Position numbers and translations under genes: made by a program
Assembly: GCA_031360885.1 (NCBI GenBank)
Contig: JANMCC010000094.1
Location: 9,488-73,487, forward strand
Length of the DNA: 64,000 nt
Source of the DNA: Schlegelella_A sp031360885
GTDB taxonomy: Bacteria > Pseudomonadota > Gammaproteobacteria > Burkholderiales > Burkholderiaceae_C
Direction of reading: 5' to 3'
Notes under the pieces: generated by a model
What the model was told of the DNA's origin: nothing
The model's input: only the letters and a program-made list of their open reading frames with translations
Databases searched by the model: none
Shown: piece by piece, positions 34,377 to 42,862 of the stretch
How positions within the stretch are numbered: position 1 is the first letter of the stretch
How the letters are laid out: the number at the start of each line of letters is the position of its first letter

Positions 34377-34407
34377 TTGACCCTACCACGGTAGGAAGGT
34401 CGACAGT
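34377..34407 (+). promoter_or_regulatory. CueR/MerR-type promoter of copZ
   Basis: On the plus strand TTGACC (34377-34382) is followed after a 19-nt spacer by GACAGT (34402-34407). The spacer starts with the palindrome CCTACCACGGTAGG. It has the same design as the copA promoter but points the other way, toward the copper chaperone. Both should answer to a CueR-like activator. Confidence 0.7.
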
Positions 34408-34437
34408 GTGCTCCTGGACCACTTTGAGTACCGAACC

Positions 34438-34701
34438 ATGATCACCTTCGAAGTCAACGACATGACATGCGGCCACTGCGTCAGCTCCATCACCAAAGCC
34501 GTCAAGGCCACCGACACGAACGCAAGGGTCAGCATCGACCTGGCAACGCACCGCGTCGTCATCGAGCCGACCGAGGCCGACTCCGCGCAATTGAGCGAGG
34601 CCATCAAGGAGGCCGGTTACACCCCGGTGACAGTTGCGAACCCGGCGGCTGCGCCGGTAGCCGTCGGCGCCGCGAAGCGTGGCGGTTGCTGCTGCGGGTA
34701 G
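34438..34701 (+). CDS. copZ: CopZ-like copper chaperone
   Basis: The 87-residue HMA domain has NDMTCGHCVSSITKAVKATD, with the Cys-x-x-Cys metal site intact, and YTPVTV at the domain end. A C-terminal extension ends in GGCCCG, a small Cys cluster seen in some betaproteobacterial family members. It should deliver Cu(I) to the divergent CopA. It follows its own CueR-type promoter. The ATG at 34438 starts the domain properly. Confidence 0.88.
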   Translation: MITFEVNDMTCGHCVSSITKAVKATDTNARVSIDLATHRVVIEPTEADSAQLSEAIKEAGYTPVTVANPAAAPVAVGAAKRGGCCCG

Positions 34702-34842
34702 GTGGCAGAAGGGGTGGCGTAGCGAGGGCAAACGGAATCGAACCCTCGCACGCCGGAACTCACGGTGGACTCCTGAGTCGATCGCCGCCAGCCCTCGCAA
34801 TTTGAGGGCACGGTGAGGGCACGAAGGCCATGCAATGCAAAA

Positions 34843-34870
34843 TGGGTTAGCCCCTTGCGAAGCTAACCCA
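34843..34870 (-). terminator. Hairpin terminator downstream of tRNA-Pro
   Basis: A perfect 9-bp inverted repeat, TGGGTTAGC and GCTAACCCA, with a 10-nt loop. On the minus strand it is followed by TTTTGC, fitting an intrinsic terminator for the tRNA-Pro transcript. It might also serve copZ from the other side, but no T-run follows on that strand. Confidence 0.65.
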
Positions 34871-34880
34871 TCGATTCCAT

Positions 34881-34957
<77 letters not shown>

Positions 34958-35014
34958 TTGAGCAGGATTATAGGCGGCGAGGACTCCCGGCCCCGTCCAC
35001 GCAATGCCTCGTTC

Positions 35015-35467
35015 TCAGGGCACGAGCAGGCCGCGAATCGAAAGAAGCTCCTGGCGCACCTGCGCCGCGGAGAGCGTGAAGAGCGGCAGGTCCGAGCCCG
35101 CCGGCTCGGCTTCTTCGCCGGCCGGCAGCTCGATCTCGGTCGCGATGCCGGTGGCGATCGGCTCGCTGCCGCGGGCAGCGTGCGCCGCCTCGACGGCGGC
35201 CGCCCGGTGCGCGCCGGCGTCGGCGAGGCGGTTGCGGGCGCCGCTGATGGTGAAGCCCTGCTCGTAGAGGAGCTCGCGGATCCGCCGGATCAGCAACACC
35301 TCGTGGTGCTGGTAGTAGCGGCGATTGCCGCGCCGCTTCATCGGTTTGAGCTGGGTGAACTCCTGTTCCCAGTAGCGCAGCACGTACGGCTTGACGCCGC
35401 AAAGCTCGCTCACTTCGCCGATCGTGAAGTAGCGCTTGGCAGGGATCGGCGGGAGGGATTTCTCCAT
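35015..35467 (-). CDS. MerR-family regulator downstream of ihfA
   Basis: The 150-residue protein has an N-terminal winged helix (RYFTIGEVSELCGVKPYVLR, YWEQEFTQLKPMKRRGNRRY) and a following coiled segment. It lacks C-terminal Cys ligands, so it is unlikely to sense metal. In Burkholderiales a MerR-type gene of this kind regularly follows pheST-ihfA and precedes tRNA-Pro. Its target is unknown. Confidence 0.9.
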   Translation of the reverse strand: MEKSLPPIPAKRYFTIGEVSELCGVKPYVLRYWEQEFTQLKPMKRRGNRRYYQHHEVLLIRRIRELLYEQGFTISGARNRLADAGAHRAAAVEAAHAARGSEPIATGIATEIELPAGEEAEPAGSDLPLFTLSAAQVRQELLSIRGLLVP

Positions 35468-35500
35468 GAAATCAACAAGATCAGGAGATAAACCTCGACT

Positions 35501-35866
35501 TTACTCGAACTCGTCAGCCGGCGGCGTGTCGCCTTGCACGACTCCCTTCAGTTTGTGACTTGCGTGAAATGTCACGACGTGCCGCGCCTTGATCGGAATC
35601 GCCTCGCCGGTCCGCGGGTTGCGGCCCGGCCGGGGCGCCTTGCGCCGGATGTTGAAGTTGCCGAAGCCCGACATCTTCACGTCGTCGCCTTCGAGCAGGG
35701 TCTTGTGCATCAGGTCGAAGAAGGCCTCGACCATGTCCTTCGACTCCCGCTTGTTCAGCCCCAGCCGCTCGAACAGCAGCTCGGCGAGCTCGGCCTTGGT
35801 GAGCGTGGGCGTCACCAGGGTCGGCTGCAGGCTGCGCGGCGCGGGCGGATCGGAGCGGGTGGCCAT
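35501..35866 (-). CDS. ihfA: Integration host factor alpha subunit
   Basis: The 121-residue DNA-bending protein has TLTKAELAELLFERLGLNKR and the DNA-contacting arm GFGNFNIRRKAPRPGRNPRT, followed by HVVTFHASHKLK. IHF works as an alpha/beta dimer in recombination, replication and gene control. The N-terminus (about 20 residues before TLTKAE) and the acidic C-terminus are longer than E. coli IhfA, as is common in betaproteobacteria. It is 14 bp downstream of pheT. Confidence 0.95.
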   Translation of the reverse strand: MATRSDPPAPRSLQPTLVTPTLTKAELAELLFERLGLNKRESKDMVEAFFDLMHKTLLEGDDVKMSGFGNFNIRRKAPRPGRNPRTGEAIPIKARHVVTFHASHKLKGVVQGDTPPADEFE

Positions 35867-35880
35867 GGCGGGGGTTCCGG

Positions 35881-38316
35881 TCACTGCGCCCGCAGGCGAA
35901 CGCCGAGGCGCGACTCGAGCGAGGTGAGCACGCCGGCGACGACGTTCTCGATCCGCTCGTCGGTCAACGTCTGGGCATCGTCGCGCAGCTCGAGGCGAAG
36001 CGCCAGGCTGCGCTCGTCGTCGGCGATGCCCGGCACCGGAGTCTTGGGCTCGTAGATGTCGAACAGCGTCGAGGCGCGCACGACGCCGACTGCGCCGGCC
36101 TCGACCGCGGCCATCAGCGCCTCGTGGCTGACGCTCTTCTTCGCCACGACGGCGAGGTCGCGAAGCGCGGGCTGCTGCTTCGGCAGCGGCACGAAGGCCG
36201 GGACCGTTCGGCGCGTCAACGCCTCGGCCTCGAGCTCGAACACGACCGCGTTGCCGGGCAGCTCGTAGGCCTGGCGCCAGCGCGGATGCAGCTCGCCGAC
36301 GAAGCCCACGCGCCGGCCCTCGATCTCGATCGCTGCGCTGCGCCCGGGGTGCAGCGCCGGATGCGGCGCCGGGACGAAGGCCGGCCGCAGCGGCGCGAAC
36401 AAGGCCTCGAGGTCGCCCTTGACGTCGAAGAAGTCGACGGCGCGCTCCGCCTCGCCCCATTGCAACGGCGTCGAGGCGCCGAAGGCGAGGCCGCCGACCC
36501 GGAGGGGCTGGCGCACGCCGGCGACGGCCGCTCCGCCGGCCACGGCCGTGGCGTCGCGCAGGTAGACCTTGCCGAGCTCGAACAGGCGCAGGCGCGTCGC
36601 CTTGCGCGCGAGGTTGACCTTCAGCGCTTCGACCAGGCTGCCGATCAGCGTCGAGCGCATCACCGACAGGTTCTGGGCGATCGGATTGACCACGCGCACG
36701 TGCTCGCCGTGGGCGGAGAAGTCGCGCTCCCATCGCTCGTCGACGAAGCTGAAGCCGATGGTCTCCTGCCAGCCGAGGTCGGCCAGCAGATGGCGCAGGC
36801 GCGCGACGGGCCGACGCGATTCGCTGCTCACGTTCGCCACCAGCGTGCCGCGCGGCGGCGCGGCGTCGAGGGTCTCGTAGCCGACGAGACGGATCACTTC
36901 CTCGATCAGGTCTTCCTCGATTACGAGGTCGAAGCGCCAGCTCGGCGGCACCACCTCGACCCGGCCCGGCGCGCTGGTCCAGGCGAAGCCGAGACGGTTC
37001 ATCACCGCTTCGCAATCGGCCTGGGTCACGGGCATGCCGATCACCTTGGCGGCGCGCGCGACGCGCAGGGTCAGCGGCGACAGGGTCGGCAGCTTGACGA
37101 CGTGGTCGTCGATCGGCCCGCAGCGGGTCTCGCTGCCGCCGCAGATCTCGACGATCAGCGCCGTGATCCGCTCGATGTGCTCGACCGTCGACGCCGGGTC
37201 GACGCCGCGCTCGAAGCGATGGCCGGCGTCGGTCGAGAACTTGTAGCGGCGCGAGCGCCCGGCGACCGACTCGGGCCACCAGAAGGCAGCCTCGACGTAG
37301 ACGCTCTTCGTCGCGTCCGACACCGCGGTGCGGGCGCCGCCCATGATGCCGGCGAGCGATTCGACACGGCTGTCGTCGGCGATGACGCCGACCTTCTCGT
37401 CGAGCTCGACGGTCGTGCCGTTGAGCAGTTCGAGGGTTTCGCCCGGATGTGCCCAGCGCACCGTGAGGCCGCCGTCGATGGTGTCGAGGTCGAAGATGTG
37501 CGAGGGCCGGCCGAGCTCGAACATCACGTAGTTCGAGATGTCGACCAGGGGCGCGACGGTGCGCTGGCCGCAGCGCGCCAGCCGCTCGGCCATCCACGCC
37601 GGCGTCTTCGCCTTCGTGTCCACGCCGCGGACGATGCGACCGGAGAAGCGCCCGCACAGGTCGGGCGCCTCGACCGCGACGCGCAACACCGAGCCGTCGC
37701 CCACCGGCACCGGAGCGATGCGCGGGGCTTTCAGCGGCGCCCCGGTCAGGGCCGCGACCTCGCGCGCGACGCCGAAGACGCTGAGGCAGTGACCGAGGTT
37801 GGGCGTCAGCTTGAGCGTGAAGATCGTGTCGTCGAGACGCAGGTACCCGCGCAGGTCGGCTCCGACCGGCGCTGCATCGTCGAGGATCAGAAGGCCGCCA
37901 TGGTCTTCGGAGAGCTTGAGCTCGCGCGCCGAACAGAGCATGCCGCGGCTCTCGACGCCGCGGATGGTGCCGATCTCGATGCGAAACGGCTTGGCGCCCT
38001 CGCCTTCGCCCACCGGCGGCAGCTCGGCGCCGACGCGCGCGAGCGGCACCTTGATGCCGGCGCGCACGTTCGGCGCGCCGCAGACGATCTCGAGCCGTTC
38101 GCCGCCGCCGGCGTTGACCTGGCAGACGCGCAGCTTGTCGGCGTTGGGGTGCTTGGCGACCTCCAGCACCTCGGCGACGACGACGCCGTGGAACGGCGGC
38201 GCCGCCGGCCGCAGGTTCTCGACCTCGAGCCCGCCCATGGTCAGGCGCTCGGCCAGCTCGGCGGTCGAGAGCGGCGGATCGCAGAACTCGCGCAGCCAGG
38301 ATTCGGGGAATTGCAT
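35881..38316 (-). CDS. pheT: Phenylalanyl-tRNA synthetase beta subunit
   Basis: The 811-residue protein has full family length. The N-terminus (MQFPESWLREF) is normal, EMAP-like tRNA-binding VAKHPNADKLRVCQVNAG follows, then the B5 and catalytic-like domains (RYKFSTDAGHRFERGVDP) and the C-terminal anticodon-binding domain. With PheS it forms the alpha2-beta2 enzyme that charges tRNA-Phe and edits tyrosine. It lies 10 bp after pheS. Confidence 0.97.
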   Translation of the reverse strand: MQFPESWLREFCDPPLSTAELAERLTMGGLEVENLRPAAPPFHGVVVAEVLEVAKHPNADKLRVCQVNAGGGERLEIVCGAPNVRAGIKVPLARVGAELPPVGEGEGAKPFRIEIGTIRGVESRGMLCSARELKLSEDHGGLLILDDAAPVGADLRGYLRLDDTIFTLKLTPNLGHCLSVFGVAREVAALTGAPLKAPRIAPVPVGDGSVLRVAVEAPDLCGRFSGRIVRGVDTKAKTPAWMAERLARCGQRTVAPLVDISNYVMFELGRPSHIFDLDTIDGGLTVRWAHPGETLELLNGTTVELDEKVGVIADDSRVESLAGIMGGARTAVSDATKSVYVEAAFWWPESVAGRSRRYKFSTDAGHRFERGVDPASTVEHIERITALIVEICGGSETRCGPIDDHVVKLPTLSPLTLRVARAAKVIGMPVTQADCEAVMNRLGFAWTSAPGRVEVVPPSWRFDLVIEEDLIEEVIRLVGYETLDAAPPRGTLVANVSSESRRPVARLRHLLADLGWQETIGFSFVDERWERDFSAHGEHVRVVNPIAQNLSVMRSTLIGSLVEALKVNLARKATRLRLFELGKVYLRDATAVAGGAAVAGVRQPLRVGGLAFGASTPLQWGEAERAVDFFDVKGDLEALFAPLRPAFVPAPHPALHPGRSAAIEIEGRRVGFVGELHPRWRQAYELPGNAVVFELEAEALTRRTVPAFVPLPKQQPALRDLAVVAKKSVSHEALMAAVEAGAVGVVRASTLFDIYEPKTPVPGIADDERSLALRLELRDDAQTLTDERIENVVAGVLTSLESRLGVRLRAQ

Positions 38317-38326
38317 GGCGGCGGGC

Positions 38327-39373
38327 TCAGGCGGCGAACTGGCGCAGGAAGCGAAGGTCGCCGTCGAAGAAGAGGCGCAGGTCGTCGATGCCGTAGCGCA
38401 GCATCGCCAGCCGGTCGATGCCCGAGCCGAAGGCGAAGCCGATCACGCGCTCCGGATCGAAGCCCATGTTGCGCACGACCTGCGGATGCACCTGGCCCGA
38501 CCCCGAGACCTCGAGCCAGCGGCCGGCGAGCGGCCCGGTCTCGAACATCAGGTCGATCTCGGCACTCGGCTCGGTGAACGGGAAGTAGCTCGGCCGGAAG
38601 CGCAGCTTCAGCTGGTCGGTCTCGAAGAACGCGCGCATGAAGTCGAGGTACACCGCCTTCAGGTCGCGGAAGCTCACGTTCTCCCCCAGCCAGAGCCCTT
38701 CGACCTGGTGGAACATCGGCGAATGCGTCGCGTCGCTGTCCACGCGGTAGGTGCGTCCGGGCGCGATCACGCGCACGTCGGGCATCACCGCGGCGCCGGC
38801 GTGGCGCCGCGCATGCGCCTGCGCATGGCGGATCTGCATCGGCGAGGTATGCGGGCGCAGGTTGAGCCAGTGGCCGTCGTCGTCCTTCAGGTCGACGTAG
38901 AACGTGTCCTGCATCGACCGCGCCGGATGGTTCTCCGGGTTGTTGAGGGCGGTGAAGCTGTACCAGTCGGTCTCGATCTCCGGGCCGTCGGCGATCTCGA
39001 AGCCCATCGAGGCGAAGATCGCCTCGATGCGCTCGAGCGCCTGGCTGATCGGATGAATGCCGCCGGTTCCCCGGCTGCGGCCGGGCAAGGTGACGTCGAG
39101 CGACTGCGCGGCGAGCTGCGCTTCGAGCTGGCGGGCGGCGAGCTCGGCGCGGCGCTCGGCAAGCGCCGCCTCGATCGCCTGCTTGGCCGCATTGATCTCG
39201 GCGCCCCGCGCCTTCTTCTCTTCGGCGGTCAGCGCACCGAGCGCCTTGAGCTGCTCGGTGACCTTGCCCTGCTTGCCGAGGTAGCGCGCCTTCGCGTCCT
39301 CGAGCTCGGCGCTCGCCGACGCGCGGGCGAAGTCCGCCCGCGCGCTTTCGACTACGGCAGCGAGGTCGCTCAT
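38327..39373 (-). CDS. pheS: Phenylalanyl-tRNA synthetase alpha subunit
   Basis: The 348-residue class II synthetase has an N-terminal coiled coil (residues 1-90), motif 2 around TYRVDSDATHSPMFHQVEGL, and motif 3 GFAFGSGIDRLAMLRYGI. The ATG at 39373 gives the usual start, MSDLAAVVESA. It sits 16 bp downstream of rplT. Confidence 0.97.
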   Translation of the reverse strand: MSDLAAVVESARADFARASASAELEDAKARYLGKQGKVTEQLKALGALTAEEKKARGAEINAAKQAIEAALAERRAELAARQLEAQLAAQSLDVTLPGRSRGTGGIHPISQALERIEAIFASMGFEIADGPEIETDWYSFTALNNPENHPARSMQDTFYVDLKDDDGHWLNLRPHTSPMQIRHAQAHARRHAGAAVMPDVRVIAPGRTYRVDSDATHSPMFHQVEGLWLGENVSFRDLKAVYLDFMRAFFETDQLKLRFRPSYFPFTEPSAEIDLMFETGPLAGRWLEVSGSGQVHPQVVRNMGFDPERVIGFAFGSGIDRLAMLRYGIDDLRLFFDGDLRFLRQFAA

Positions 39374-39389
39374 CGACGCCCTCGCAAGT

Positions 39390-39746
39390 TCACGACAGGT
39401 GCGGGCGAACCTTCTCGACGATGCTGCCGAAGGCGGCAGGATCGTTGACGGCCATGTCGGCCAGCACCTTGCGGTCGATGCCGACACCCGCCTTCTTCAA
39501 GCCGGCCATGAACTTGCTGTACGTGACACCGAGGCCGCGGGTGGCGGCGTTGATGCGCGCGATCCAGAGCTGGCGGAACACGCGCTTCTTGGTGCGGCGG
39601 TCGCGATAGGCATATTGCCCGGCGCGCATGACCGCCTCTTTGGCGATGCGGAAAACGTTCTTGCGGCGGCCGCGAAAGCCCTTGGCGAGGACGAGGATCT
39701 TCTTGTGGCGAGCACGTGCAGTGACGCCGCGTTTGACGCGAGGCAT
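39390..39746 (-). CDS. rplT: Ribosomal protein L20
   Basis: The 118-residue basic protein has MPRVKRGVTARARHKKILVL at the N-terminus and the length is exact for the family. L20 binds 23S rRNA early in large-subunit assembly. It is in the infC-rpmI-rplT-pheST order found across proteobacteria. Confidence 0.98.
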   Translation of the reverse strand: MPRVKRGVTARARHKKILVLAKGFRGRRKNVFRIAKEAVMRAGQYAYRDRRTKKRVFRQLWIARINAATRGLGVTYSKFMAGLKKAGVGIDRKVLADMAVNDPAAFGSIVEKVRPHLS

Positions 39747-39787
39747 GGAATAACTCCTTCAGAAGTGGTGTGAGTGCGACGAACCGA

Positions 39788-39991
39788 TCAGAGGCCGGCG
39801 AACGGCAGCATCTGCGCCATGTGGCCCATGTTCGTGTCGTGCACGCCGGCCGAGCCGCGCAGATGGCGCTTGGTCTTGGTCGACTTCTTCGTCAGGATGT
39901 GGCGCTTGAACGCCTGGCCGCGCTTGACGGTGCCGCCCGGGCGCACCCGGAACCGCTTCGCAGCGCTCTTCTTGGTCTTCATCTTCGGCAT
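39788..39991 (-). CDS. rpmI: Ribosomal protein L35
   Basis: The 67-residue protein reads MPKMKTKKSAAKRFRVRPGG and ends as usual for betaproteobacterial L35. It lies between infC and rplT, separated by 121 and 41 bp. It is a component of the large ribosomal subunit. Confidence 0.97.
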   Translation of the reverse strand: MPKMKTKKSAAKRFRVRPGGTVKRGQAFKRHILTKKSTKTKRHLRGSAGVHDTNMGHMAQMLPFAGL

Positions 39992-40112
39992 GACTTCTCT
40001 TCCTTCTTCGTTTGCTCCTGCAGGCGCCGCCGGGGTCCCCGTCGTCTTGCAAGCCTGCAGTCGCTTCTGCTCGGCCGGGCAGCGAGGCCCGACCGGATTG
40101 CTCGATTTTTCT

Positions 40113-40661
40113 CTACTTCCGCTTCGGCGCCAGCACCATGATCATCTGCCGGCCTTCGAGCTTGGGCATGTGCTCCACGACCGAGACATCCGCCAGTTCG
40201 TCGCGAATGCGCTCCAGAAGGCGCATGCCGATGTCCTGGTGGGTGATCTCGCGGCCGCGGTAGCGCAACGTGACCTTGCCCTTGTCGCCGTCTTCCTCGA
40301 TGAAGCGGCGCAGGTTCCTCATCTTGATCGCGTAGTCGCCCTCGTCGGTGCCCGGGCGGAACTTCACTTCCTTGACTTCGATGACCTTCTGCTTCGCCTT
40401 CGCCTCGGCCGCGCGCTTCTGCTCCTGGTACTTGAACTTGCCGTAGTCCATCAGCCGGCACACCGGCGGATCGGCCTGGGCGACGATCTCGACGAGATCC
40501 ACGTCCTGCTCGCCGGCCAGCCGCAGGGCCTCGGCGATGGGGACGATGCCCAGCGGTTCGTTTTCGGGTCCGTTGAGACGGACTTCAGCAGCGAGTATTT
40601 CCCGGTTGAGCCTGTGCTTGCGCTCGGCGTTCGGGGTGCGTCGGTCTAGAAAAGTAGCGAT
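40113..40661 (-). CDS. infC: Translation initiation factor IF-3, probable AUC start
   Basis: The IF-3 sequence extends upstream of any ATG: TFLDRRTPNAERKHRLNREI, then APEVRL-like LAAEVRLNGPENEPLG and CRLMDYGKFKYQEQKR. The first usable codon in this frame after an upstream stop is ATC (40661-40659), with AAAGG 8 nt upstream. That gives 182 residues, a normal length. E. coli infC uses AUU, which lets IF-3 repress its own synthesis by rejecting non-canonical starts. The AUC start here implies the same control. IF-3 assures start-codon choice and ribosome splitting. Confidence 0.9.
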   Translation of the reverse strand: MATFLDRRTPNAERKHRLNREILAAEVRLNGPENEPLGIVPIAEALRLAGEQDVDLVEIVAQADPPVCRLMDYGKFKYQEQKRAAEAKAKQKVIEVKEVKFRPGTDEGDYAIKMRNLRRFIEEDGDKGKVTLRYRGREITHQDIGMRLLERIRDELADVSVVEHMPKLEGRQMIMVLAPKRK

Positions 40662-40723
40662 GTCAAAGGCCTTTCACTGAACCTCAAGGCAGCAGAGGCT
40701 CAAAACAACAAAAGCGCGCCGCA

Positions 40724-40749
40724 CGGCCGGAAGACGGTGCTTCCGGCCG
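40724..40749 (-). terminator. Hairpin between thrS and infC
   Basis: A perfect 10-bp inverted repeat CGGCCGGAAG/CTTCCGGCCG encloses ACGGTG. On the minus strand a T-rich stretch follows only after about 10 nt (TTTTGTTGTTTT), so it may be a weak or partial terminator that lowers readthrough from thrS into infC. Confidence 0.5.
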
Positions 40750-40754
40750 GGCCC

Positions 40755-42674
40755 TCACAGTTTCTGGGCGATGTCGGCGGCGATCTTCCTGGCGAAGTCG
40801 TCGACGGACATCACTCCGAGGTCGTGGTTGCCCCGGGCGCGCACGGCAACGGTCCCGTTTGCCTTTTCCTTGTCGCCCACGACGAGGATGTACGGAACCT
40901 TTTGCAACGAATGCTCGCGTATTTTATACGTGATTTTCTCGTTCCGCAAATCCGAGGCCACTCTAAGTCCTTGTTTTTGCAGAGATTTGGTCACTTCCCG
41001 GGCGTAGTCGGCGGAACTTTCAGAGATATCGAGGACGCTCGCCTGCACCGGCGCCAGCCAGGCGGGCAGCGCGCCGGCATGGTGCTCCAGCAGGATGCCG
41101 ATGAAACGCTCGAAGCTGCCGACGATCGCCCGGTGGAGCATGACCGGGAAAGCGCGGCCGCTGGTGTCGGTGACGTAGTCGCCGCCCAGGCGCTCGGCGG
41201 TGTTGTAGTCGACCTGCATCGTGCCGAGCTGCCATTGCCGGCCGAGGGCGTCTTTCAGCGTGTACTCGATCTTCGGGCCGTAGAAGGCGCCGTCGCCCGG
41301 GGCGACGACGAATTCGCAGCCCGAGCGGCGCAGCGCCTCCATCAGGGCGTACTCGGCCTTGTCCCAGAAATCGTCGCTGCCGACACGGTTTTCCGGCCGC
41401 GTCGCCACCTTGTAGATGATGTCGGCGAAGCCGAAGTCCTTGTAGACCGCCTTCAGCTGCTCGGTGTAGGCGACGCATTCGTCGAGGATCTGGTTCTCGG
41501 TGCAGAACACATGGCCGTCGTCCTGCGTGAAGCCGCGCACCCGCATGATCCCGTGCATCGAGCCGCTCGGCTCGTTGCGGTGGCACTGGCCGAACTCGCC
41601 GTAGCGGATCGGCAGGTCGCGGTAGCTGCGCAGCTGCGACTTGAAGATCAGCACGTGCCCGGGGCAGTTCATCGGCTTCAGCGCGTATTCGTGCTTCTCC
41701 GACTCCGTGGTGAACATGTTCTCCCGGTAGTTCTGCCAGTGGCCCGTCTTCTCCCACAGGCTCTTGTCGAGGAGCTGCGGACCCTTGACCTCCTGGTAGC
41801 CCGTGTCGCGGTAGACCTGGCGCATGTACTGCTCGATCACCTGCCAGACCGCCCAGCCCTTGGGATGCCAGAAGACGACGCCGGGCGCGACCTCGTCGAT
41901 GTGGAACAGGTCGAGCTCGCGGCCGAGCTTGCGGTGGTCGCGCTTTTCCGCCTCTTCGAGCATGTGCAGGTGCTGCTGAAGCTCGTCCTTGGTCGCCCAG
42001 GCCGTGCCGTAGATCCGCTGCAGCATCTCGTTGCGGTGGTCGCCGCGCCAGTAGGCGCCGGCCACCTTCATCAGCTTGAAGTGACGGAGCTTGCCCGTGC
42101 TCGGCACGTGCGGGCCGCGGCAGAGGTCCTCGAACTTGCCTTCGCGGTAAAGCGAGACGTCCTCGTTCGACGGGATGCCGGCGATGATCTCGGCCTTGTA
42201 GGCCTCGCCCATGGCGTCGAAGTGCGCCACCGCCTCGTCGCGCGGCAGGACGCGCCGCGTCACCGGCTCGTCCTTCTTCGCCAGCTCGAGCATCTTCGCC
42301 TCGATCGCCGCCAGGTCCTCGGGCGTGAACGGCCGCTTGTACGCGAAGTCGTAGAAGAAGCCGTTCTCGATCACCGGGCCGATCGTCACCTGCGCCTCGG
42401 GGAACAGCTCCTTGACGGCGTAGGCGAGCAGGTGCGCCGTCGAGTGGCGGATCACCTCGAGGCCGTCGGCCTCCTTGTCGGTGACGATCGCCAGGCGCTC
42501 GTCGTGGTCGAGCACGAAGCTCGTGTCGACGACTCGGCTCTCGGCGCCGCGGCCCACCCGGCCGGCGAGCGCCGCCTTGGCCAGGCCGGCGCCGATGGCC
42601 GCGGCCACCTCGGCCACCGTGACCGGGCCGGGAAACTCGCGGCGCGAGCCGTCGGGAAGTTCGATCGAAACCAT
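40755..42674 (-). CDS. thrS: Threonyl-tRNA synthetase
   Basis: The 639-residue class II synthetase has an N-terminal TGS domain (MVSIELPDGSRREF), the editing domain with HSTAHLLAYAV, and the catalytic core with MNCPGHVLIF, RYGEFGQCHRNEPSGSMHGI (motif 2 region) and HRAIVGSFERFIGILLEHHAG (motif 3). The ATG at 42674 is chosen over an upstream TTG because it matches the family start. The leader holds a possible Thr-codon attenuator. thrS leads the infC-rpmI-rplT-pheST block. Confidence 0.97.
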   Translation of the reverse strand: MVSIELPDGSRREFPGPVTVAEVAAAIGAGLAKAALAGRVGRGAESRVVDTSFVLDHDERLAIVTDKEADGLEVIRHSTAHLLAYAVKELFPEAQVTIGPVIENGFFYDFAYKRPFTPEDLAAIEAKMLELAKKDEPVTRRVLPRDEAVAHFDAMGEAYKAEIIAGIPSNEDVSLYREGKFEDLCRGPHVPSTGKLRHFKLMKVAGAYWRGDHRNEMLQRIYGTAWATKDELQQHLHMLEEAEKRDHRKLGRELDLFHIDEVAPGVVFWHPKGWAVWQVIEQYMRQVYRDTGYQEVKGPQLLDKSLWEKTGHWQNYRENMFTTESEKHEYALKPMNCPGHVLIFKSQLRSYRDLPIRYGEFGQCHRNEPSGSMHGIMRVRGFTQDDGHVFCTENQILDECVAYTEQLKAVYKDFGFADIIYKVATRPENRVGSDDFWDKAEYALMEALRRSGCEFVVAPGDGAFYGPKIEYTLKDALGRQWQLGTMQVDYNTAERLGGDYVTDTSGRAFPVMLHRAIVGSFERFIGILLEHHAGALPAWLAPVQASVLDISESSADYAREVTKSLQKQGLRVASDLRNEKITYKIREHSLQKVPYILVVGDKEKANGTVAVRARGNHDLGVMSVDDFARKIAADIAQKL

Positions 42675-42693
42675 GATGGGTCTTTCAGAAAGC

Positions 42694-42717
42694 AAAAAGC
42701 GCGGCCGGGGCCGCGCT
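42694..42717 (-). terminator. Leader terminator candidate before thrS
   Basis: The inverted repeat AGCGCGGCC/GGCCGCGCT with a 2-nt loop is followed on the minus strand by TTTTT. It lies 20 bp before the thrS ATG, so it would stop transcription before the gene unless opened. A GGCCGCCGCGCG run about 50 nt upstream could pair with one arm as an antiterminator. Such a position suggests regulated attenuation rather than ordinary termination. Confidence 0.65.
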
Positions 42718-42765
42718 GCAATGGACGAGAGAAAGAGCGAATGCGATGTCGGGACGCGCGGCGGC

Positions 42766-42804
42766 CTACACCCAGCGGAGGGCGCGGGTAGTTCGCGGTG
42801 TCAT
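42766..42804 (-). CDS. Possible thrS leader peptide with threonine codons
   Basis: A 12-codon frame MTPRTTRALRWV with an in-frame stop just before the leader hairpins. Three of its first six codons are Thr (ACA, ACT, ACC). GAGAAAGG lies 10 nt before the ATG; an upstream in-frame ATG at 42813 would add MSV. Stalled ribosomes at the Thr codons during threonyl-tRNA shortage could favour an antiterminator and raise thrS expression. This is inference from layout; no homologues were compared. Confidence 0.5.
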   Translation of the reverse strand: MTPRTTRALRWV

Positions 42805-42862
42805 AACCGACATGCCTTTCTCGCTCTTGAAGTGGTCCATGGGTCGATTGTAAGTCAGGCTC

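Noticed and set aside
34702..34842. GC-rich short repeats near copZ as an attachment site
   Set aside because: No matching copy at another border and no integrase were seen, so it is only mentioned as a possibility.
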